A DNA stretch of 64,000 bases from Anaeramoeba flamelloides. Its lineage: Eukaryota > Metamonada > Anaeramoebidae. The notes below the pieces were generated by a model. The model did no database searches. It was given only the letters and a program-made list of their open reading frames with translations, and had not been told where the DNA came from. The position numbers and the translations under genes are program-made. The stretch spans positions 186,001 to 250,000 of the forward strand of contig JANTQA010000044.1 of NCBI GenBank assembly GCA_027625915.1, written 5' to 3'. Position 1 is the stretch's first letter. Each line of letters opens with the position of its first letter. Positions 13,330-24,739 of the stretch are shown piece by piece.

Positions 13330-13960
13330 TGGATTATTATTGGTCGAGTCAGTATAGTGAAAAAAAATATTTGGAAATTAAATAAAATTTTTCGGAAAGT
13401 TTTATGATGCCAAAAACCCAATTAAAAGCAAATCAAATTGTTGTGTATGATGTATTTTTAAAAAACGATAATAAAAAAGGAGTACATTTTTAGTAAAAAT
13501 GAGCCAAGAAAGACACCCAATTTCTCATTAAACTTGGTTTTGAAAGATAATTTTGAAAACAACTGTGTAAGTTTCAAAGTTTAGCTCTTTGTGTGCTTTT
13601 TGAGATCTTGAATATTTTTTTATTATATTTTCTTGTATTCTTAATGAATTATTTTTACTCAAATACTATTATAATATCCTTACTTTCTCGAATATTAAAG
13701 GTTTTTAAAACATGTACAAATTGGATTAAATAAATTTAAATTGATTTTATACTAAAAAAAAATGAATTTTTTGTAAATTGAAGTGACTTAAATCTTTGGA
13801 AATTTAAAAATAAGAAAGTTTGGATTTTTTTTCTAAAATTGGTGTTTTTGATTTTGAGAATTCTTTCAATTTTTTTTAGGTGAAGGGAGTAGTCATTTTT
13901 GAAAACAAAATGAAATCTGGTCAAGATCTTGAAAAATTCCTTTTTCTAATTTGTGATTCG
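13330..13960 (+). repeat. Diverged repeat pair R5, copy 1
   Basis: Matches 20945-21510 in the receptor intron over about 0.6 kb: GAGTACATTTTTAG, then 'GATAATTTTGAA', 'TTTTTGAGATCT', 'ATATCCTTACTTT', and an end with repeated AT-rich blocks. Both copies are followed at some distance by T-tract sequence with 'ACCATTGAGATCTTTTGTT' or 'CATTAAGATCTTTTGTT'. Unclassified old mobile or duplicated DNA. Confidence 0.55.
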
Positions 13961-14989
13961 ACGTATTAAAAGGATAAGTTAACCTCATTTAAACAATTTA
14001 TTGATTTGAGTCTCTTTTTTGAAATTCAAAATTTACATCTTTCCAATATAAAACGAAAAAAACTAACCTATTATTTTTTTCAAGAATTAAGTTAATTCTT
14101 CAAAATGGGAAAGCAAATTTTTCGTTTTATTTTGGAAAGTATTGATTTCGAAAGCAAATTTTTTATTTAGTTTCTTTTTCTTTGATTAATATTTCAATTC
14201 AAATCTTAGCCATTAAAACTATTTGTGGTTTAGGTGATTCAATGAATGAATATTCGGTAGAAGCTTAACTACAGTTTATCAATTAAACTGAGATATATTA
14301 TGCAAAAAAAAATTTTTCTTTAAGGTTTTGAACAAGTTGTTTTCTGGTTTTCAAAAAGCCAAAAAAATTACAAAAAAATTTTCAATTTTGAAAAATTTTT
14401 TTAACAAATTGTTTGGTCTTATTCACAAGAATCCTTGTAACAATTCAAATCGTTGTTGGCAGAAAAAAAATGATTTTGAATTTAGAGTATAAAATTAATT
14501 AATTCCCAAATATCTTCAAGAAAATTTTATTTTGAAAAATCGAATTTTATTTAAAACAAAAACTAAATTTCTGAGTAAAATTTTTAAATGACCACAAAAC
14601 TTTGATTATTATAACTACTATTCTTAAAAAAATCCAATTATTTTTTAATTCGTTGAATATATCATTTTTTTTTGGTTAACCAAAAGTTTTATCTCAAAAA
14701 AGAAAAAAAATCTTTATATTTATATTACTGGTAACAAAGAAATGTTATAGTATAATAATGATCAAAATGACAATAAACGGGGTAAAAACTTGTTAAATCG
14801 TGAGAAATAAAATGAATTTAATAGTTTTCTTTTTCAGAAAAAATGGAAAAAAAAAATTGATCTCACAAAAAAAAATATTCTTTTATGGCTTTCTTAGCCG
14901 ATCAGAATTTTTTGACACTTGGGATCTACAAAATACGAAAGTAGAGAATACCACCAATAACATATTTTAAAATTTTGCCTTGTTGTTGT

Positions 14990-15420
14990 CGAAGACTAGT
15001 CCCTTAATTGAATTTTTTACCATTGAGATCTTTTGTTAATTTTTTTTTTTTTACTATTTACATTTAGTCTATTTTTTTTTTTTTTGTTTTGTTTTTTACT
15101 TTTTTTTTTTTTTTTGTTATTTGAAAATTTTCAACTAAAATCAAAAATTTTTTTTGTTACTTGACTTTTTGTCATTGAAATCCTATTTGAATCTTTTTTT
15201 GTATTTTTTTTTATTGATATCTTTTTAATAGTTTTTTTTAGTTAATTGAATTTTTTACCATTGACATCCTGTGAATTTTTTTTTTTTTTGTAATTTAAAT
15301 TTTTAACATCCTAAATGAAGTATAATGTTACAATACCATTATTAATGGTAAATCACACCTGTATTATTGAGAAAATTTACGGCAAATGACTAGACCCCTA
15401 CGTTTACTATTTTTCAGTAA
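14990..15420 (+). repeat. T-tract-rich segment related to 21490-21870
   Basis: Multiple runs of nine or more T separated by 'GAATTTTT..CCATTGA' phrases. The end 'TTTACGGCAAATGACTAGACCC' region parallels 'TCTACGGTATATGACTGTACCC' at about 21812-21832, so this is shared ancestry rather than just low complexity. It probably belongs to the same old unit as repeat R5. Confidence 0.5.
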
Positions 15421-15715
15421 TATCGTTTGATATTTTTTAGTGGATAGTATAGCTTCAATTTTATAATTATTCTTTTCTGAATAATAAAGAGTTTAATAAA
15501 AAAATAAAAATAATCAGTAAGAAAAAAGCAATAGTTATTATTATTAAATTATTTTATTTTTGCTTGATAAAAGTTGGTCCATAATAACAATCGCCTTGTT
15601 GGTGTATAATTGTTGTTATTAAATGAAAAAAATTTGGAGAAAAAAAAAAAAAAAAAATAGGAATAATATTTTATAATGATGGAGATATTTTATATTTATT
15701 ACCAAGTGAATATTT

Positions 15716-15951
15716 TTAAAGTTGATCGTCTTCTGAGGAATTTTCTGAACTAGTGGAGGATGTTTCTGAATCAGATTTTTCAGATGCCACTTGATAAAAT
15801 CCATTTTCATTTTTTTCTGTTTCCTTTTCGATGTCTGTTACAGTAATTGGTTTGTATTGTGATAATTTCGAAGGCCAAAACCAAACAATCAAGAGAATAA
15901 GGAAAATGTATTCAACACATGCTGAAAAAGCTGACACAAACTAAATAAATA

Positions 15952-15985
<34 letters not shown>

Positions 15986-18900
15986 CTTTCCCAGAAGATA
16001 TTTTTTAAATTCAATAGGTCAAAAAACATAAAAAAAAATAAATAAAAAAATAATCTAAACAAACCTTTTCTCTATAAGTTGGTGAAAAAGCTAAGCCAAT
16101 AAAAACCATGAGTGGAAAATAGATTAACCAAATCACACTAGTAATGCCGAATTTTGTATAAAAGTCTTTAATATTATGATTCTTTTCTGCTTTCACGTTA
16201 GGGACGATCATGATTAAGAAAAGTCCAAGAACAACAAATCTCAAAATTAATAAAAAGACACCTGGAATTGCCTCAAAGACATAATATTGACTACCACGAT
16301 CAAGATCAACATAGGCGGCGATTATTAGGATAATTGATAAAAGGAAATAAAGAATCACAGTTGCAACAACAGATCTTTTTTTTGAAAAATTTTCATTGGT
16401 GATTCCATATCCATTGGCAACCAAAAGTACTAACATGATTAAAAATGCTGTTGAGATTGATCCAATGACTAATATTTTTTAAAAAAATGATATGGTTTAT
16501 AATGAAATTGTAATAAGATTAACATAGAAAAATAAAAAAAAAAAAAAAAAAAGTAAAAAATTTTGATTAAGGAAAGTTTATAAATATTTTTTTTTTTTTG
16601 ATTTACAGGCAGCTTGACAACACTACCTATAAAAGCAATATTTCTGAGAAGTGTTATTTATGGAAAGGGTTTTTGGTTCCTATTATTTTTTTACGGGAAT
16701 ATTAATATTTTTTATGATTGAAAATTTTGATTTTATCTTTATTTCAGTTTTTAAATAACCCCTTTCCAACTTTAAACTTTCTCGAATCTGTCTTAAGAGT
16801 ATAATAAACATTTAAAGATAGTTTGGAAATAAATGCACTTTTTAATATTATTTTTGTTGTTGTTGTTTTTTATTCTTTCCTTAAATATTTTAATTAAAAA
16901 TACAAACCTTCTCCAAAAATTCTAGTAGATCTAGATCCCATTCCATTAGAAGCAAATGAAGCAAAATGAGCCATGATTAATAAACAAGAAAAAAATCGAG
17001 TTATAATGACAAAAGCCAAAATTTTATAAATCTATAAAGTATTGATTACGGCCATAGATGATTAAAAAAAAAAAAAAAAAATTGTTTAAGAAAATATTAA
17101 TGTTTGATTTATTCTAATAGTAATATATATAAACTAAAATTCCAAAATTTTCCACACAGCAAAAACGGTCCAAATAATCATAATAATACAATTTCATTCA
17201 AATTGGAAATAAATTTTGATTTTTTTAAAATATGAAAATCATTTTTTCATCTTTTAGTTTTTGTTTTCATTTCATTTTTTGAATTACTTAACTTGTTTTG
17301 TTCGATAAAAAATTTTTTTCAACGATTGGTATGAGACTAAAGTTGAGTTGTTCCAAATAGAAGAACTCTAATAAAATTAGTTGGTAGTATCGAACCTTTT
17401 GATCGATCAATATTCCTAATAGAATTTCAACAAATTTAGCAAAGGAATTTATTTATTTTGCTCTCAAAAATTTTTAACACACCCTTGATTTTTTAGTATT
17501 GATAATTATTTATTTTTTGTTTTGTGATTATTGTGATTTATAAAAAAGTGTTAACATTTCAATTAGCGAATGGTTCTAATTTGGCATTTCTTTGAGAATT
17601 GATTAAATAAGTTTTTTTTTTTCACAAATCGAATTTTGGTGAGTTAAAAATTTTGAATTGGGGTTTATATATATATATATATAAAATAAAAATTAAAAAA
17701 TAAAAAAAAAAAAAAAAAACAAACATTTGAAATCTCTTTTTTTTTATTAAATCTTTTAATAATAAAGGCAAATGCGCATCCAATAAGAAAATAAAAAACA
17801 AAAAATGCTGCATATAAACCCAAAAGTCCTATTATAAATAATTTAAAGAAGTAGAAATGATAAATATATAATTTTTTGTTTATAATCAAGAATACGAGTG
17901 AATTTTTAATTACTTTTTATTTCTTATTTTTCATTTAATTTTATTTTTCTGAAAATAAATCATAAAAATATTTGTCAAAAAAAAATCTAAATTTATATTT
18001 TTTTATTTATAATTATCATTAAAAGATTTTTGAAAAAAAAAATTATTAATTACCATTTGGGGAAAAAAAGTGATACATGGAAAAATAGTGAAACAAGATT
18101 TTTAACATTGATAGAAGTTTACTGAAAAAGAAGAAGTAAAAACAATTAAAAGAAGAAATAAATTAACTTTGAAAGAATAATCAATTATATTATTTTCAAT
18201 CAAAGCAACAAAAACAATCAGTATCTCCTTTCTTATCAAAATTGAATGAGTTATTTTTAAGATCTCAAAAATAGTCAATTTTTTTCAACATATTTTTAAT
18301 AATTGATCAATCAAAGAAAAACCCATATCCAAAAATAGTATTATAAACAATGTTATTGTGTTGGATCATCCATTTTGTCTTTAGTCATTTATTTTTTCTT
18401 ATTTTAAATTAGATCTTGATTTTCATTTTCAGTCTCAGTATATTAAGGTTCCATATTAAAATTTGTGTTTCACTTTTTTTCTCTGTTTTACTTTTTTTCC
18501 CAAGCTGTTGTTTTTGATGTTTTTTTTTTAATTTTTTTTCAAATAAGGATTTTGAATTAATCTTTTATCAAAAATAATTATTATTTAGCGATATTTAAAT
18601 TATTAATAACATTTTTTCAAAACTAAATACCTTGATTAGTAAAAAATCTCATAATTCAACATCTTTATAATAATAATATTATTTATTTTTGCAAATATCT
18701 GATAATGTTGGATACACAAATTACTTTCCTATACTTCTTTAGTATTTTTATTTTCGGGGAAAAATTGTTTTTTGATTTTGAATTAGGAATTATAATTAAT
18801 AGTTTTTAAAATGATATTTTAATTTCTAATTGAAAAATCAATTTTTTGGAGTTTAATCATAAAAATTGAAAAAGTAAATTATAGATTTTTCAATTATAAA

Positions 18901-21900
18901 AATATGAAAAATCAAAACTTGAAATTGAAAAAAAAAGTGTATTATTTTATTTTTTAAACTTTTTATTTTTTCTAAATTCCCTTTTTTAAGTTGTTTGGGT
19001 TCCTTCGGTTCCTTCGGTTCCTTCGGTTCCTTCGGTTCCTTGGTTTCCTCCCCTTTTTATTTTATTTTTTTAAAGTGTTTGGAAAAGGTATAAGGGATAA
19101 AAAAATCATTATAAGAATTAATGAACAGATTCATGATTAGGTGTTAAATAATCTGAATATGTTCTAATTAGATCTTAAACAAACAGAACTTAACTTAATA
19201 GGAGATGAAGAGAACTGAAAGCCAACTAAAGTAATTTGAAACAAAATGAAGTGAACTGAATCTGTATTTTCGTACAATTTGACTAGTTGGTATTTGAACT
19301 CGTTTAGACTGTCAAGTTGGTATCTTGTACTGATGTTTTGCGAAAACAAGGTTTGGAAAACTTGCAAAAAAGAAAACTTGTGAAAAACAAAAACAAAAGC
19401 GAAAAAAGTTAAAAATAAAAAAAATAAAAAAAAAGCAAAGCAACTAACAAAAAGAAAAATTTCACAAGCAAATTCTGATTCTTAAAAACTCGGCACTTAA
19501 TAGATGTAACCCTATCTTTAAAGTTCTGAATTAAAATTTAATAAAGTATCATATTTCATTTGATCTATAGTTGTTCAAATATTTAGATCTCTTTATTAAA
19601 ATAAATTATTGCCGCGATCCAAACAAATTTCGACATAAAAGGAAACAACCACCAATCCATTCAACACTTGTGGTGGAAAAAAAAAATTACAATGAATTTT
19701 TTACTTTTTTGACTTATTTTTTTTTATTTTGTTGCTTTTCTTTCTTTTCTTAGTCTTTTTCTTGTCTTTGTTTAGAAATAAAATTATAATTTTTTTCTTT
19801 TCATTTTTCAAATAAAAGCTATCCTATGGGTTATAATCTTGTCTAAATTATGACTATTATAAAAAACTCAAAATAAATTTAGAGTTTCAGAAAGCGCCGT
19901 AGAGTACCGTGGAGTGCCTAGGTTTTTTTAAATTTAAGAAATGAACCGAAAATTTCAAAAATTTTCGGTTTATTTCTTAAATTAAAAAAAACCTAATGGC
20001 GCTTTTCCAGAATTCAAAAGAATAGAGAAAAGTATATGATTTTACTCAATTCTTTTAAATTCTGGAAAAGCTAACGGCGGTTTTTTTTAATTATTACTTT
20101 TGTTTCGAAAATCTATTGATTTTACAAATAAACAGAAAACTCAAGAAAACCTAATGGCACTTTTCCTGAATTCAAAAGAATTGAATGAAATCTTTGATTT
20201 TACTCTATTCCTTTTAATTAAAAAAAACTAACAGCTATAAGAGGAAATTAATTCCCTCCTTTCAAAAAAAAAACAAAAAAAAAAAATTACCCAAATTTAT
20301 TAAAAAAATTAAAATCCTATTTCATTCTTTATCCTAAACAAAAGTGAGAAACTTTTAATTTTATGAAAGAACCAAAATGAGATAAAAAATATTTTTTTAA
20401 TCTAATAGTCATCTAATATTTTTATAAATAACTCTAAAATAAATTGATTTTTATCTGTGTTTTTTGAACCAAAATGCACATTAAGGAAAAATGACTTCGC
20501 TTTCGATTTATCATTTCAATTTTGAGTTTTAAGTATAAATTTGAATTATTTAATGATTAATTTGTTATTTGTTGTTGACTTTCCTGATCATTGAAAAAAT
20601 GACTTTAAAAAATTTTCATTTTCTTTTTTAGAATTAATTGAATCTTCTTGTTGGTTTAATTTTTTATTTTGCAATTATCTGGTATATTCTTTATTACGTT
20701 TAACATTGACAGTATAGATTAATAATGTTATTATTTTAAAAATAAAAAGAAATATAATTTTTTTAAAAATACACCATTCTTGGATCAATTGGAATATTGT
20801 GTTTCAAATAAAAAAAAAAAATTGAGAATTTTTGTTTCTAATGTTGTAAAAAATGAAAATGAGAAATCGAAGAAACTAAGGAACTTAAGGGTTTTCATTT
20901 GTAAAAATTGTGCCACAATTTGGTATTATCCAAGATTATTTGATTTAAGGGCCGAGTCATTAAGGTGAAAATAATTTTCTAAAATGGATTCTTGAAATTT
21001 TCTAATTTTTATGAGTACCTAATACCAATTAAAAACCAATCAACCTATGAAGTATGATCTATCTCCAAAAATATACAATCAAAAAAGAGTACATTTTTAG
21101 AAAAAAGCGCCAAAGATCGATACTCAATTTCCAATTTAAATTAGTTAGAAGACATAATTTTGAATATAATTGTGTTGATTTTGAATTGTCTCCATTTAGC
21201 GCTTTTTTTGAGATCTCAAAGATTTTTTTTTTCATTTTTTACTATTCTCAAATGAGTTATTTTTATCTCAAGAATATTACAACATCCTTACTTTATCAAA
21301 TATAGAGTGTTACGAAATAACCACAAATTAAATTAAATCGAATTAAATCGATTTTGTTCTTAAAGAAAACAATTTGTTTCAAATTGAATAAATTTAAGGA
21401 TTTGGAAATATAAAATAAGAAGAAAACAATTGGATTTTTTTTTTTCAAAATTTGAATTTTTTGAAATCGAGAATGCTTTTTAACTTTTTTTTTTAAATTG
21501 AATTTTTTCTCATTAAGATCTTTTGTTTTTTTTTTTTGTTTTTTCAATTTTTGGTAAGTAAGAGCAGTGAATTTTAAGTTAATTATGTTTTTAAAATTGT
21601 AGATCTTTTGTAATTTTTATTTGTGATTTGTATTTTAGAGTTGTATTAACTTTTTTTTTGTTAATTTGAATTTTTTTTTAGATTTTTGTAATTTTTTTTT
21701 AAAGATCCTTTCAATCTTTTTTTTGTTATTTGAATTTTTTCAACCAAAAGAATTTCAATTTCACAATATCATTTTTTGGTGGCAAGCCACTGCTTGGGTA
21801 TGGAATAAAATCTACGGTATATGACTGTACCCTTAGGATCTCTTAATATGCTATACTCTCCCAGGGTTGGAATACAATGTTGTATCCAAAAAAAAAAACA

Positions 21901-23560
21901 TTTAATTGATTATTTGTTGAAGGGAAGTTAAAATATTTGGCAAATTTGTGGATTTTTGAGGATTTTTGAGGATTTTGAACCAAAAAATTTCAAAATCCAA
22001 AAAAAAATTTCAAAATCCAAAAAAAAATTTGATAAATTTTCTAACGGCCCAAATTCTAAATTTACCTTGAAAAAGATTCGAAAATCCAAAAGTCCCTGCT
22101 AAGCGGTCACTTTCCACTTTATATTCAAGTTTTTTCGAGTTAAAGATAAGGGTATAAATTTACTTCTATATCATCTGCGTAGAAAGTACAATAAGGGGTA
22201 AACAAAATCGATTTCAAATTCGTATTGTTTTGATAGAAATTTGATAACAGTTTTTTTGTATCAACAAATAAATGTTTTCTTTCCAAAAATCAAAAAAAAA
22301 AAAAACCAAAAATTGTAGTATTTCGATTTTCTTTCAACAAATAATATTATTAACTGGGTTTTTTTTGGCTGCAATACAGTACTCCAACCCTCAGAAATGA
22401 TAAAATACAAAGAGTACTTAAATCTTCAAAGAAATAAATTTAAGTGTTTAATGTTCTTTGGATAAAACTGCATTTTTAATGTTCATATAGAACCCTTGCC
22501 TTTTGAGTTTTAAGTGGTATTTGAAATTAGTGTATTATTTAAGAATTGAAAAGTCAAAATGAGATCAAATTTTTTTTTTACTGTTTAATTTTCAAATAAT
22601 CTTATCAAAATTTTTACAGACTGAGTAATTTGGATTGTTTTTCTTCTTGTCATTTAATAATAAGTTAAAGAGGAAAGAAAACAATTGGAAATGTTTTTGT
22701 TAGTCCAAACCAAATCAAATAATCTCAAATAAAAAAAATAAAAATTCGGTTTTTTGTGGCAATTTTTATGATTGAATAGATATTTCTCATCCAATACACA
22801 AGAACCTTGATTGTTTTGCTCTTCAAAAGTGCTCATTAAAAAATTTGCAAAAAGCCAATCAAAAAAGGGAAAGAAATTGAAAAAATCAAACAAAACGAAA
22901 AAGGCAACCAAAAAAAAGAAAAAAAAAGAAAAGATATTTACCTTGCTCTTCACAAGAAAATTCTTGGTTGTGTTTCCCTTCGAATTGATTAAAAATGTGA
23001 ACATCCATATCTGTAAGGAGAATTTCTGGGTTTTTTTTTTGTGTACAGTCAGACAAAGTAAAATACCACATATGAGACGATTTGGTGTCTTTAAATTGAG
23101 CAAATCTAAAGACATCAGAAACAACATCGTTTGTTGCTTTTGCTTTTGAATTTTTTGTGGTACAATTGTCGTTGCTTTTATAAACAGAATCCCATGAATT
23201 CTTTTGATCATCATAAAAGGAGACTTGTAAATTTGGTAAATTTGATTGAAACAAATAAGTAAAGTTTCCATAAGCTATGTAAATTGTTTTTGTTTTTGAG
23301 AAAAAAAAAACAAAAAGACGAGAAAATATATTAATAAGGGAAAAAAATTTTCTTTTTTTACTTTATTTTTTTTAAATTAATATCAAGTTGCGGTTATGGT
23401 TTGTACATTTGTCAGTTTTGTCAAAACAAAAGCGCATGAAATAGTCCCAATTCCCTGATCTTTTCCATTCACCTCTCATACGAAGTCCATTGGTTTTTGT
23501 TGTAAATACCAACAAAACAAGTAAGAAAACCAAACAAATTTTTTTCGAAAAATTCATCAC
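15716..23560 (-). CDS. GPR180/TMEM145-like seven-helix membrane protein (GOLD-like ectodomain), six exons
   Basis: Exons 23560-23407, 23274-22942, 17828-17725, 17031-16908, 16468-16065 and 15940-15716 join in phase to 1344 bases, 447 residues. This is the GpcrRhopsn4 family (GPR180, TMEM145), predicted secretory-pathway or surface proteins of poorly known function. Seen: signal peptide about 1-25; ectodomain with MRGEW, RFCFDKTDK, LQVSFYDD and MWYFTLSDC, matching the family order; then about seven hydrophobic segments from residue 165, including FFVFYFLIGCAFAFI (helix 1), IYKILAFVII (helix 2), LVLLVANGYGIT, YVFEAIPGVFLLILRFV, SVIWLIYFPLMVF and PTYREK; and an acidic Ser-rich cytosolic tail. 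Length is close to human GPR180. Introns are 132, 5113, 693, 439 and 124 bases; the last three begin GTTTGT. Either Met at 23560 or 23557 may start. Family assignment is confident; ligand and role are unknown. Confidence 0.85.
17125..17500 (+). repeat. Dispersed repeat family R2, copy 1 (in receptor intron 3)
   Basis: Begins with CTAAAATTCCAAAATTTTCC and includes 'AAATTGGAAATAAATTTTGA', 'CTTAACTTGTTTTGTT' and 'GATCGATCAATA', all in the same order in the copies at 39735-40040, 45668-46245 and 58195-58745. It starts in intron 3, about 95 bases upstream (plus-strand direction) of exon 4. Unclassified; no protein-coding frame. Confidence 0.65.
18998..19042. repeat. 9-bp tandem repeat (GGTTCCTTC)x5
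   Basis: Four exact units and a fifth with one change, unusual for its GC content inside an AT-rich intron. No flanking gene feature explains it. Simple slippage minisatellite is the default reading. Confidence 0.9.
19885..20265. repeat. Hairpin-array repeat R1, copy 1
   Basis: A chain of hairpins. The first, about 19919-19994, has arms from AGGTTTTTTTAAATTTAAG to CTTAAATTAAAAAAAACCT around an AAATTTCAAAAATTT centre. The next mirrors GAATTCAAAAGAATAGAG with CTCAATTCTTTTAAATTC. GC-rich linkers resemble 'GCACTCTACGGCAC'. Relatives at 32995-33115, 42925-43195, 54540-55080 and 60155-60370. Confidence 0.75.
20945..21510 (+). repeat. Diverged repeat pair R5, copy 2
   Basis: Second member of the pair described at 13330-13960, with the same order of landmarks: CCGAGTCATTAAGGTGAAAA, AGAGTACATTTTTAG, TTTTTGAGATCTCAAAGA, ACATCCTTACTTTATC. 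It lies inside the 5.1-kb intron of the receptor gene. Confidence 0.55.
21863..22391. mobile_element. Non-autonomous element with ~65-bp imperfect inverted ends
   Basis: The left end AGGGTTGGAATACAATGTTG and the reverse complement of the right end AGGGTTGGAGTACTGTATTG match, and similarity continues through a purine tract to 'TTATTTGTTGAA'. The interior has short repeats of GGATTTTTGA and CAAAATCCAAAAAAAA and no ORF. Looks like a MITE-type DNA element of unknown superfamily. No clear target duplication was found. Confidence 0.6.
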
Positions 23561-24739
23561 TCTACTCTTAAAGAATATAAAAAGTAAAAAATAAAAAATG
23601 AAATCTGAAAGTATTGTAATTTAGAAATCCTACGAAAGTGAGGTGGAAATCATGTTGGAGAAAAAAAAAACTTATTAAGGTTAATAAGAATATCTGAGGA
23701 TAACAATTTTCTTTGAGTTATCCCAAATAATCAAAAATCAAGAATTTAAACTCGAGAATGAAATTCTTCAGTTTTAAAATAGAAATGGGAACAAAACTTC
23801 TTTTCCAAATAAATTTCACTGGTTTGTCCAATCATTTTTTGGAAACCTGAATACAAATTGTGTTACTTTTATTTTTCAACAGAGAATAATTTCAACTGAA
23901 AGTATTTTATTGAAAAACGCTAAATATTTACTTTTCAAAGATATAGAATTCTGTTTTAAGGTTACCGTCACTAGTCGTTCATTTAATTCATAGACAAGTG
24001 GTAGCTTGAGACAAAAAGGATTCTTGAAATTATAACTCTTTTAATTGATAAAATTCTACTAACAAAAAAACAATTCAATCTAATCTCATTAATAAAAATT
24101 TAAATAACAAAAAAAAATATATATATATTGAATCTTAATTTCAAAAAAAATTAAATTACCTCAAAAATATTGAAAGGATCTTTAAAAACAATTACAAAAA
24201 TTAAAAAAAAATTTAAATTAACAAATAAAAAAAAATTTCTTCAATGATGATTGACAAAAAATGTAAGAAACGAAAAAAAAGTTTTAAAAGATTCTGAATT
24301 GAAAAAAATCCAAATGAAAAAAAAAAATTATTATAAACATTTTTATAACTTTTTGTGATCAAAAATACCTTTTGTCTGATTATTTTTTTAGATTTTTTTT
24401 AAAAAAATATTCTTATACAGGTTTATAACATGTTACAAATTTTAAAATATTTTATAACAATTATAATTGTTATAATAAATGTTATTATCAATTTTTATGT
24501 AATTTGATAATATTTTAAATGTTTTGAACACCTTTACAAAACATTTATGTCTTGTTAAAAAAATTTTTTTTTATTAGGGTTTCGTATTTTATATCTCAAA
24601 AGGATAAATTTTCTTCAATTATAACAAATTTTTTTCTTTGGTGGTGTTAAAATCTACAAGGAAAAGCCTAAAATTAAACCATATTGTTATTGGGTACAAA
24701 CTAAATTAATTGGTGAAGGTTCAATGTCTCACAAAAATC

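Larger units (their letters stand above)
11712..15715. other. Non-coding region between the Furry-like and receptor genes
   Basis: No supportable gene. It contains a copy of a dispersed repeat (12540-13165), one half of a diverged 0.6-kb repeat pair (13330-13960), and T-tract-rich sequence (14990-15420) that resembles 21490-21870. It serves as 5' flank of the Furry-like gene and 3' flank of the receptor gene. Short ORFs here look like chance. Confidence 0.6.
17829..22941. other. 5.1-kb intron 2 of the receptor gene
   Basis: Bounded by donor CAAG/GTAAAT at 22941 and acceptor ATAATAG at 17829. It separates the last ectodomain codons from helix 1 and keeps phase exactly. It holds a 9-bp tandem repeat, a hairpin-array repeat (19885-20265), repeat R5 copy 2 and an inverted-repeat element (21863-22391). 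No nested gene was recognised; the short ORFs here are not convincing. Confidence 0.75.

Noticed and set aside
22811-23149. Plus-strand 112-codon frame opposite receptor exon 2
   Set aside because: The minus strand carries the ectodomain motifs, and the plus-strand frame is Lys/Phe low complexity.
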